A DNA stretch of 64,000 bases from Winogradskyella forsetii (GTDB lineage Bacteria > Bacteroidota > Bacteroidia > Flavobacteriales > Flavobacteriaceae). Each line of letters opens with the position of its first letter. Position 1 is the first letter of the stretch. The position numbers and the translations under genes were made by a program. This document shows, one piece after another, positions 33,652 to 41,221 of this stretch. The stretch spans positions 3,188,001 through 3,252,000 of the forward strand of contig NZ_CP053348.1 of NCBI RefSeq assembly GCF_013394595.1, in the 5' to 3' direction. The notes under the pieces were generated by a model. It was given only the letters and a program-made list of their open reading frames with translations. It was not told where the DNA came from and ran no database searches.

Positions 33652-34147
33652 ATATTAAATCCCTTTCTAGCACTTTTCACCAATCTCTTTGTCGACAAAA
33701 ACCTGTACTTGATAATCATAATAATTAAAAGAATTACGCTATTACTATAAGTGCAAAGTTTACGTAAAGTGCTTTGTGATTAAAATACAGCGCACCGCAT
33801 AAGGTTGTTTTAGAGGCTTTATTGGTGTTTTTATCAACTTGATTAATTCTGCCTCAGTTTTTAAATCAAAACTTCATCACGAGCCTTAAAATTCGATATT
33901 TTGCTTTTGCTTTGTTTTAATTGGATTAAATAGCTTTTGAACAATTTAGAAGCATAATATAACTATAAATTTTTTAATTCTGAAGATTCTATTTTTAGAA
34001 CTCATACATCAATTTGTTGCTCATTTTCAAACAATTAATTTCAAATTATCCACGGTAAGTTTTGGTGTTACAATTGGCATTAACTTCTTTAACAATAAAA
34101 TGAGAGAATCGCTTCTCTCATTTTTTTATATAATAATTTTAAATATC
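33652..34147. other. Gene-free interval
   Basis: About 500 nt of A/T-rich sequence between the inner repeat and the Cys-rich T9SS gene. It includes a CTTTACGTAAAG-type palindrome near 33765 and, at its right end, the terminator of the minus-strand gene. I see no coding sequence and no recognisable mobile element. Confidence 0.55.
34097..34124 (-). terminator. Terminator of the inverted Cys-rich T9SS gene
   Basis: A perfect 12-bp stem (34097-34108 with 34113-34124) around TCGC, 24 nt after the stop codon at 34148. Nearly the same hairpin follows the paralogue at 20528-20558. Confidence 0.8.
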
Positions 34148-36688
34148 TTATCTTACCGCTAGTTGTTTTCTGTAAACAACACCTTTTGTAGTAATTACTT
34201 CTACAAAGTAAATTCCCGTATGAAGTCCGTTAAGCTTAACCGTTTGGATATTACTTTTCTTAACAACCGTACCCATAATATCTCTGACAGTAACTTGTTG
34301 TAAATTTTCTAACTCATTGTTCAAAGTTACTGTAAACTGGCTTTCTGCAGGATTAGGATATAATTTTATACCACTTACATCATCAGTTTCCACGTCATCA
34401 TTATTAGCACTTCTGTTGCTGGTATTATTAAAACAATCTACAGATAATATGGTAGAACCTGTATAACACTCTTCCCCAGTTTCCTTATCATAAAGTGTTA
34501 AATATAACGCATAAAAACCATCTTCATCATACTGAATAGTCGTGTTTTCTGTCATAGGAATGATAATACCATTTGCATTTATAACAAGATCATAACATCC
34601 TCTCAGACTTTTAGGAAATACAACTTTGAATTTTCCACACTTATTTCTATCTTGTATTAAACCTACAATTTCTGTAAAAGCATCTTCACAGGTATCACAC
34701 TTATCCTTAAAACAATCGACATACCTGATTATTTCATTAGAATAGCAAAGTGTTTTAGTGCTACTATCATATACGGAAATAGTAACCTCATTCAACCCAT
34801 TTTCAGTGAAATAGATATTAGTATCTTCCGTTAATGGTGTATCTACACCGTCCTGAGTTAAAACTAAATCATAATCACTGAAATCATAATTGTTTGGGAA
34901 GTTGATTCTATATTTTCCACATTGAGACTTTTCAACAACAAAGCTCTCTATTTCGTCAAATACAGCACTGCAGCTATCTGAAAAATCGCAGTCTAGGTAT
35001 TTTAATGTAAATCGGTCATTAAACTCACCTATTCCGGCGGTAAAGAAATAAGGGGAATCAGATAAGTTGTAACAAATGTCTAATAAGTGATCAACTAAAA
35101 ATGTAGTACGGTTAGTCATAAAATCACCTTGAACTTGAGTAATTGAAATTGCGAATTCTTGTGGTGCGCCATTTACCCCTTCAACAGTATTGTAGAAACC
35201 AAGAGAGACTTCTTCACTACGATTTAAATCGTTTGTGTTTTTACCTTGTATTCTAAATTTATCATCAGAGCCGTTTATGTTAAAGTAAATTAAACTGTAT
35301 GGTGAATTATAAGGTACTCTTAAATCTAAATCATAAGCTCTACCATCATTACCAGATGTGGCACCGTCTACGTAACTAAGTAAAATATTTTCGTTAACAC
35401 CGCTTGGGCTGTTTAGGTTTAGCCATAATTTATTATCTTCATTGCTCGTAATTGATGACGTACCTCTATAGAAAAATAGATTTTCTTCATTTACACGCAT
35501 ACTATTGTCAAATCTAACTATACCTGTAGCAGGTGACGGTAATTGGTCAGTGAAGTTGGCGAAAAAACCTTGTCCTGACGGAATGGAATTTTGATCGGGA
35601 TTGATAACTGGATTAGTTACAGGGTCGCACGTGCCAAATGGTAAAGTTTCACAAACCTTAACTGGTGAACCAGAAAGATTCATGTAAAAATAATCTGTTT
35701 CGCTAAAATTAAGAACTTGGTTTCCATTATTAGTATTAATTGGCGCAGCAGAAGGAGACCATAAAGAAACATAGCCATCAAGGATGCCATTAGGATAAGT
35801 ATTTGCTGATAAAAAAGCTACTAAATCTATAGCAGATGCATAAGGATTTCCTAAAAGTATCGGATTTTCATCATTTCCTGGTGCAGTTACAGGATCCGTT
35901 ACTGGAGGAGATAGATTTTCATCGTTTCTGGTAACATTCACATTAATAGTACTAGTGTTAAATGTGCCATCAAAAGTGTAGTCAAACGAGCCATCAGTAG
36001 CTTGTCTTGTTATTAAACCTCTTCCTGCGTCGAGTATTCCTGATGTTGCTGCCAATGAGGTCGCGTTTGCCAAAGTCCATGCTGCAGGACCTGTAAGATC
36101 ATTAACGCCATCTATACCAATACCAGGAACATAAATATTATCGTTATTTTGTTCATGTTCTAAATCTCTAAAATTTTCAGTTTTAAAAAAGTAACGATAA
36201 GATGCTAACGACGGATTAGGATCATATGTTTGAGAGATGGTTTCGCCGCTTATAGGTGAACTCCAATACGTAATAGCAGAAGAAAAAGGGGTGTCTATAG
36301 ATTTTATTACTGTAGCGTTAGCAGGTGGAGGACCTAGTGTAAAACCAGTAGTAAATTCTTCCACTTGTACAAAAGAACCTTGATGTCGCACCGTAAGATC
36401 GCCATTTACTGTAGTTGTGTTCTGTACTCTAACAAAATATTCAGGAGTTATATTTAACGAAACGCCTGCATTAATTAAGAGGCTACAACATTCAAAACTC
36501 GCATTTTGTAAAGAGGTGTCATAATTACCGGCAATTATAACGTTTACATTTATATTGGGGCCGACACCTGTGTATGGTGCAGACCAATTAGATCCATCCC
36601 AAATGGTTGTTGGGCATCCAGGTGGAATTTGTGCATAAGTAAAAGTGATTACAAATAAGCATAGCGCACTTAAAAGTCGTTTTTTCAT
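34148..36688 (-). CDS. Cys-rich secreted protein with T9SS sorting domain, copy 2 (inverted)
   Basis: An 846-residue paralogue of the gene at 18053-20503 with the same order of parts: signal peptide (ending TYAQ), WDGSNW ... NA head region, the YWSSPISGETI and LLGNPYASAI middle, two Cys-rich units (CSAVFDE ... QCGKY; CEDAFTE ... KCGKF) near 575-740, and a T9SS type A domain (about 775-846). It is about 30 residues longer because of insertions rich in Pro/Val/Asn/Asp (VTDPVTAPGNDENP) in the middle region. It lies 54 nt downstream of the LRR-3 gene, the same pairing as in the plus-strand cluster. Confidence 0.88.
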   Translation of the reverse strand: MKKRLLSALCLFVITFTYAQIPPGCPTTIWDGSNWSAPYTGVGPNINVNVIIAGNYDTSLQNASFECCSLLINAGVSLNITPEYFVRVQNTTTVNGDLTVRHQGSFVQVEEFTTGFTLGPPPANATVIKSIDTPFSSAITYWSSPISGETISQTYDPNPSLASYRYFFKTENFRDLEHEQNNDNIYVPGIGIDGVNDLTGPAAWTLANATSLAATSGILDAGRGLITRQATDGSFDYTFDGTFNTSTINVNVTRNDENLSPPVTDPVTAPGNDENPILLGNPYASAIDLVAFLSANTYPNGILDGYVSLWSPSAAPINTNNGNQVLNFSETDYFYMNLSGSPVKVCETLPFGTCDPVTNPVINPDQNSIPSGQGFFANFTDQLPSPATGIVRFDNSMRVNEENLFFYRGTSSITSNEDNKLWLNLNSPSGVNENILLSYVDGATSGNDGRAYDLDLRVPYNSPYSLIYFNINGSDDKFRIQGKNTNDLNRSEEVSLGFYNTVEGVNGAPQEFAISITQVQGDFMTNRTTFLVDHLLDICYNLSDSPYFFTAGIGEFNDRFTLKYLDCDFSDSCSAVFDEIESFVVEKSQCGKYRINFPNNYDFSDYDLVLTQDGVDTPLTEDTNIYFTENGLNEVTISVYDSSTKTLCYSNEIIRYVDCFKDKCDTCEDAFTEIVGLIQDRNKCGKFKVVFPKSLRGCYDLVINANGIIIPMTENTTIQYDEDGFYALYLTLYDKETGEECYTGSTILSVDCFNNTSNRSANNDDVETDDVSGIKLYPNPAESQFTVTLNNELENLQQVTVRDIMGTVVKKSNIQTVKLNGLHTGIYFVEVITTKGVVYRKQLAVR

Positions 36689-36742
36689 AATTAAAAGTTT
36701 AGTTGATTAGTATTATTTATTTGGTTTAGTAATTTTATGAAA

Positions 36743-37999
36743 CTACTGTTTTACAAGTTTCTTTATAGTAGAACTATGCAACGTCTGTAACTTTAAAAAA
36801 TAAACACCTGCAGAAATCTCAGACAAGTCTATAGTTTCATTTAGTTCATTAAATTCTCCTTCTAGTTGTATTTGCCCTTTTACGTTTATTAATTGGTAAT
36901 TTGTACTTTTTGCAGTTTTAAAACTTAAAAACAAGTTGTCTGTTAAAGGGTTTGGAAATATGCGTACGGCTTCCAAATTAGACTCATCAGTACCTAAGGA
37001 ACAATCTTCGCTAAAGTAATGTTGTGGGTCAACATAAGTTGTCCAATTATTGGTAGAGAAAATAGCGTCATCTACCTCTATGCAAGTTAGTAATGGGTTA
37101 TTAACGAAATAAGGTTCGATGGTAAAGTTGGAGTTATTTCCATTTTTTATGGATAAATAGTTTAAATTATTATTATGAGCCGTTAAATATTTTAAAACGA
37201 CATTATTAGAGAGGTCTAAGGTTGTTAACATGTTAAATTGAGCAAATAATCTTTCTAAATCTGCATGTAAAGCTAAATTAATAGATGCTATTTCATTACC
37301 AGACATTAGAAGTCTTATTAAAGATACATTATAATCGACATTAAGTGCGGTTAATTGATTACCACGACAATCTAAATCAGTTAATATATCTGTTTGGGGT
37401 AGTATTAATTGATCAATACTGTTATACTGACAGTCTATTCTATTAAGTACTGTGTTTTGAGATAGATCTAAAGTGCCATCTAAGAGGTTGTTATCTGCTC
37501 TAATTATGGTTAAGCTTGGGTTTTGAGATGTGTCTATTGAAGTAAGTTCATTATTGCCAAAGTCTATATTGACTAAAGTTGCTGTTGGAGGTAATACTAC
37601 AGTATCAATAGAGTTGTTAGTACATGCAAATTGTATAAGTGCTGTATTTTGAGATAAATCTAACGTACCATCTATAAGATTATTATTACAACTCAGCCAG
37701 TTCAAATTTATATTTTGAGATACATCTAAGGTGAAAAGCTGGTTTTGACTACACATCAAATCTGTTAAAGCCGTAAAATCCTCTATGCCAGTTAAATCTG
37801 AAATGTTTCTATTCCCTATTATTAATTCGGTTACAATATTAATATTTGCAGTTACTACATAATCGTCTAAAACATCATCATAGCCAGCGTCAATTAGGAA
37901 TTGCTCAAAATTATCGTCTGGTATATAGGTGGTTTGTGCAAATACTAATGGTGAACAAACAATTAAAACAAAAGTAAGATAGCGCAGTTTTATTCTCAT
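36743..37999 (-). CDS. Secreted leucine-rich-repeat protein with T9SS sorting domain (LRR-3, inverted)
   Basis: A 418-residue paralogue of LRR-1 and LRR-2: signal peptide ending VFAQ, TTYIPDDNFEQFLID, leucine-rich repeats (about 48-300), the CIEVDD ... WTTYVDPQHYFSEDCSL spacer and a T9SS type A sorting domain (about 344-418). Its first repeats (NRNISDLTGIEDFTAL) follow LRR-2, while the second half (NSIDQLILPQT, NQLTAL-VDYN, FNMLT-LDL) follows LRR-1. This mosaic suggests recombination among the three genes. Its 28-nt leader is identical to that of LRR-2. Confidence 0.9.
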   Translation of the reverse strand: MRIKLRYLTFVLIVCSPLVFAQTTYIPDDNFEQFLIDAGYDDVLDDYVVTANINIVTELIIGNRNISDLTGIEDFTALTDLMCSQNQLFTLDVSQNINLNWLSCNNNLIDGTLDLSQNTALIQFACTNNSIDTVVLPPTATLVNIDFGNNELTSIDTSQNPSLTIIRADNNLLDGTLDLSQNTVLNRIDCQYNSIDQLILPQTDILTDLDCRGNQLTALNVDYNVSLIRLLMSGNEIASINLALHADLERLFAQFNMLTTLDLSNNVVLKYLTAHNNNLNYLSIKNGNNSNFTIEPYFVNNPLLTCIEVDDAIFSTNNWTTYVDPQHYFSEDCSLGTDESNLEAVRIFPNPLTDNLFLSFKTAKSTNYQLINVKGQIQLEGEFNELNETIDLSEISAGVYFLKLQTLHSSTIKKLVKQ

Positions 38000-38007
38000 T
38001 TTTTGGT

Positions 38008-38035
38008 ATTGAATCTTAAAAATACATATTTAGTT
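38008..38035 (-). promoter_or_regulatory. 28-nt conserved leader upstream of LRR-3
   Basis: Exact inverse of 16711-16738 and placed equally close to the start codon. Likely promoter or 5' UTR shared by the LRR paralogues. Confidence 0.5.
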
Positions 38036-38219
38036 TTATAAATTTGTAGTATTATAGTTATATTTTTATAAAAACGACCTAATTTTTATAACCGTCAGAT
38101 CCTTTTCTAATTTATTGAGCAAGAGCAAAGTGTCTTGAATTTACAATAAGCAATGCTATTTTTTTATGTGTTCATTAGACATTCTGTAGATATGGAAAAT
38201 AAAATAAGTCTTAAGGAAG

Positions 38220-39269
38220 TTAATAGTTCCCCAATTTCTCATGAACCTTCTCAATTTCTTTATCTACATATACCTGTGCATAGTGCACATACCTGTTAAA
38301 TGAACTGCTAGCATAACTGTGACCACTTATTTTACGCACCAAATGTTCTGGCATACCAAGTATTAATAAGGTGGTAATTGCTGTACGACGCATCATGTGT
38401 GAGCTCATTTTGTCACAGAATCGTATTTGAGTTGTTTTTTGAGTGCTTTTACTAACAGGTGTACTTTTGCCTTGTTTTTCACGAGAGACTTCAATAGGAG
38501 CTGTAAAATCTGCTTTCTCTCCTAAGACTTTTAAGTTTTTGTTAAAATTAAAAAGAGTGATTTTTTTAAATACAGTCGTCTTGGCGCTTTTAGGTTCATA
38601 TTTTTTATAAATAGTTATGGCATAATCTGGGAGCTTAATAAAACTGTAACTCTTTGTTTTTTGAGATTTAATTTTTAAATACCAATCTTCATTTTGTTTC
38701 TCAAAATTTTTGTTCGTTAGATTAAAAATATCTGAATAACGTAATCCTGTAGTACAACCAAATACAAAGATATCTTTTATACGTTTTAATGTCGTAGTTA
38801 ATGAGGCTTCGAAAGTTGCATCATGAATTAAAAACTTTAATTGCTCTGGTGATAAAACAAAAATTTCTACCTGTTCATTACGGATATAAAATAAGCGCTG
38901 AAAATCTCCAGTATTAAAATCTTGATCATGTTTTAAATAATTAAAAAAAGTTCTTATCGTCTTTATATTTGCGCCAACATAGTTATCATAGCAGCCATTT
39001 TTATATAGGAATTCTGTAAATTTATTATAGAACTTTTTCCAGTAATTTTTTTCAGAAGTAAACTCTCTTTTATTGAGTTTAGAGGCATCACAAATACGTA
39101 ATTCAAAATGAGTTTCTGTAGAAAATTTGATAAGATTATTTAAGGTGTATTTATAATTAGCTATGCTACCTTTTTTAATGCGTTCACCATTTTTCTTTAA
39201 TCGCTTACCTGTTTCGGTTTCTCGAATGAATTTTTTGAATAGTGGGATTAATGGTTGAGGGTTTTTCAA
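38220..39269 (-). CDS. Tyrosine recombinase (site-specific integrase)
   Basis: A 349-residue integrase with an N-terminal SAM-like DNA-binding domain (about 5-115) and a catalytic domain (about 140-349). The full catalytic set can be placed: Arg177 (TGLRYSD), Lys204 (SQKTKSY), His291-x-x-Arg294 (SSHMMRRT), His317 (KISGHSY) and Tyr327 (NRYVHY), so it should be active. It lies inside the segment bounded by the outer and inner inverted repeats and near no tRNA or phage genes. Bacteroidota use enzymes of this class for DNA inversion as well as integration; which it does here is not shown. Confidence 0.92.
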   Translation of the reverse strand: MKNPQPLIPLFKKFIRETETGKRLKKNGERIKKGSIANYKYTLNNLIKFSTETHFELRICDASKLNKREFTSEKNYWKKFYNKFTEFLYKNGCYDNYVGANIKTIRTFFNYLKHDQDFNTGDFQRLFYIRNEQVEIFVLSPEQLKFLIHDATFEASLTTTLKRIKDIFVFGCTTGLRYSDIFNLTNKNFEKQNEDWYLKIKSQKTKSYSFIKLPDYAITIYKKYEPKSAKTTVFKKITLFNFNKNLKVLGEKADFTAPIEVSREKQGKSTPVSKSTQKTTQIRFCDKMSSHMMRRTAITTLLILGMPEHLVRKISGHSYASSSFNRYVHYAQVYVDKEIEKVHEKLGNY

Positions 39270-39796
39270 ATATGCAGGTTTTCGATAAGCCTAATATAAT
39301 AATATTATTCAATTGTTACTATAATGAAGTCAGTATATAATTACTTTGCATATCAAGCTTGTATTAAAAAGAAAAAACTTGAGATGCTAAATTAAGATAT
39401 TAGAATCAATTTTTTTTATTCAAATAATATTGAATTCTACAACTAAATGTTTTTTCTTTAAAATGAAAAAGCCCTTACATCTCTTTAAAAGCGTCTTCTT
39501 TATAATTGTATTAGAACGGACTAAAAAGTCCGCGATATCGGATCCTGGATTTTTTACATTTAAATTTAAAACATGCGTTTATTTATATAAAACTTTTCTC
39601 TTTTATCATTTAGCTATTATCCTTGATGCCTTAATTAAATTTGTGAAGCTTAAGGCTATTGCTTAAAATAACTTTCTAATTCTTAAAAGCGTTTGGCAAA
39701 TAAAAAGATAAACTTTAAGTTAGCCATAATATAACTAGAATTTAATTTACTGTTTTACAGTATATCAATTTTGCAATTTAGAGTAACGCCTATTCA
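39270..39796. other. Gene-free interval upstream of the integrase gene
   Basis: About 530 nt of A/T-rich DNA. It contains a palindrome CGGACT-AAAA-AGTCCG at 39517-39532 whose arms match those at the left inner repeat. A 78-codon frame at 39430-39666 has no recognisable features and is not called. Confidence 0.55.
39517..39532. repeat. CGGACT palindrome
   Basis: CGGACT (39517-39522), AAAA, AGTCCG (39527-39532); same arms as 33600-33614. Confidence 0.7.
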
Positions 39797-39840
39797 GACC
39801 AATTAGATAAAAGCTCTATCATTTGTATTTGCACGGACTA
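39797..39840 (-). repeat. Inner 44-bp inverted repeat, right copy
   Basis: Identical to the inverse of 33608-33651. It is followed by a related palindrome (GCACGGA ... TCCGTGC on the minus strand, 39831-39851). It marks the far end of the CT1 toxin-immunity cassette. Confidence 0.95.
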
Positions 39841-39909
39841 CAACTCCGTGCCATCAGAGACTTGTCTTAATTTGGTTAACTTACACGTCACTCGTCACAG
39901 ACGAGCGCT

Positions 39910-40086
39910 AGCTGGGGGGATTTACCTAAAGAAGTTGTTATCGAAGACAAACAGGCACAGGAACAGTTACGACTCATTTCTGAACTCGACAAAGACGATA
40001 GAGCCATTATCTTTAAAATGATTGATAAAATGCTAACGTCCAAAAAATTCAAAGATTTCTTTACTAAAAATGTGGCTTCGCTTTAG
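39910..40086 (+). pseudogene. C-terminal remnant of a helix-turn-helix regulator
   Basis: A 58-codon reading frame from ASWGDLPKEV to KKFKDFFTKN-VASL and a TAG stop, without a start codon or N-terminal half; the frame is closed by TAA at 39877-39879 upstream. The sequence resembles the C-terminal dimerisation tail of short XRE-type regulators in Flavobacteriaceae (...EQLRLISELDKDDRAIIFKMIDKML...). It appears to be a truncated leftover from an earlier insertion or recombination next to the 44-bp repeat. Confidence 0.5.
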
Positions 40087-40104
40087 ATAAAACTAAAGTA
40101 TCCA

Positions 40105-40500
40105 TTAATATGGCAGAACTCGAACGTGTATCATTTTCTTTAAGCCAACAATACTGTCATTATCAGTATAAGTAACTTCTTTTGAATAAGTAACTAAAGT
40201 ATCGTTGTTAATTAACTTCATACGAGAGGTTAACTCTCTATCTGCAACCGTATCCTTAAAGTCAATAAACCACTCCCCTTTATTAAAGCGTAAACAGTAT
40301 TGTAATTCTATTGGGGAAGAACTCAATTTTCTATTAGCTTTTAAATCATAATATTCAATAAAAACTATTCCATTGCTCTTAAATACAGAGATAGATTTAA
40401 AATTAGAGTTTACAACCTTCCATTTACCAATTATATTTGGTTTATCCTTACGACACCCTACATTTATTAAAAGTAACATGAAAAATATTATTCTCTTCAT
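40105..40500 (-). CDS. Small lipocalin-like lipoprotein
   Basis: From ATG 40500 it has 131 residues: lipoprotein signal MKRIIFFMLLLINVGCRKD (Cys16), then GKWKVVNSNF and a run of beta strands like lipocalin-type lipoproteins. ATG 40515 in the same frame would overlap the preceding gene's stop; starting at 40500 leaves a 4-nt gap. It is the last gene of the Rhs operon and belongs to the CT1 cassette. It could be a second immunity factor acting in the envelope, or unrelated; no function is known. Confidence 0.7.
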   Translation of the reverse strand: MKRIIFFMLLLINVGCRKDKPNIIGKWKVVNSNFKSISVFKSNGIVFIEYYDLKANRKLSSSPIELQYCLRFNKGEWFIDFKDTVADRELTSRMKLINNDTLVTYSKEVTYTDNDSIVGLKKMIHVRVLPY

Positions 40501-40504
40501 AATA

Positions 40505-41221
40505 TTAAGCTGCATTATTTTGTAAAGATAAAATCGAATCGGAAAAGTTTGTTTTTTTTAGAGCTTCTATTATTTCATTGAATTTGGGATAATAATGTTT
40601 TGACATTGGGTCTCCCACATTAATAAGTTCCTCTATCCTATATTTAAATAAATGCAATATTTTATTAAAATTAGTATCCCTTAAAAGCCAAGCTATAGTT
40701 AAAATTTCAATAGCTGTTCTGACATTAAAAGTTTTCATACTTTTAACATCATCTATACTATTTAGAGTAAAAGGAACTTTGTTTTTGTAAAGGTTATTAA
40801 GGTCTTTATTTTCCGCATAAAAACCATTAAAACTATCATCTACCTTTTCAATAACATCTCTTAAAAAATCATTTACGTTTGGCTCGTCAACATCCATTTG
40901 AGTTTTATGACCTAAGATATTATCTAAGTTAGAACCATATGTCCAATAATATTTATAATCTTTTTTACTTCTATGCTCAAAAGGTTCAAACCATTTATGT
41001 ACAGCTTCAAACCCTATAAAAAAAGACACCTCAATTCTCCAAGCTATTTCATCTTTTTCAAAGTTATAAGCATCATTAATTCTATAATCAATCATTAGCA
41101 AACCACCCTTTATTTCTTTGTAGAGCCTATTCTTACTACTTATTAAATTAAAATCACTATACTTATATTCTAACTTGTCTTTTAACAGGTTTTTGAGTTC
41201 ACTTTTTTTTATATAATTCAT
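40505..41221 (-). CDS. Probable immunity protein to the Rhs nuclease tip (CT1)
   Basis: A 238-residue soluble, acidic, mostly helical protein without a signal peptide. Its ATG directly abuts the Rhs TAA stop (TAAATG), the tight toxin-immunity junction typical of Rhs loci. A cytosolic immunity protein fits a nuclease toxin. I do not recognise the family. Confidence 0.72.
   Translation of the reverse strand: MNYIKKSELKNLLKDKLEYKYSDFNLISSKNRLYKEIKGGLLMIDYRINDAYNFEKDEIAWRIEVSFFIGFEAVHKWFEPFEHRSKKDYKYYWTYGSNLDNILGHKTQMDVDEPNVNDFLRDVIEKVDDSFNGFYAENKDLNNLYKNKVPFTLNSIDDVKSMKTFNVRTAIEILTIAWLLRDTNFNKILHLFKYRIEELINVGDPMSKHYYPKFNEIIEALKKTNFSDSILSLQNNAA

Noticed and set aside
33652-34090. Possible integron attC-like or transposon end
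   Set aside because: Palindromic pieces are present, but no consensus core sites could be aligned and no integron integrase is nearby.
15418-37999. Inversion of the entire secretion operon through the T9SS paralogues as a second switch
   Set aside because: I found no long identical stretch between the inverted Cys-rich genes; only the short leader and terminators match closely, so active inversion is not supported.
39430-39666. 78-codon plus-strand frame between the integrase gene and the inner repeat
   Set aside because: Phe/Lys-rich product typical of A/T-rich non-coding DNA, and it contains the CGGACT palindrome.
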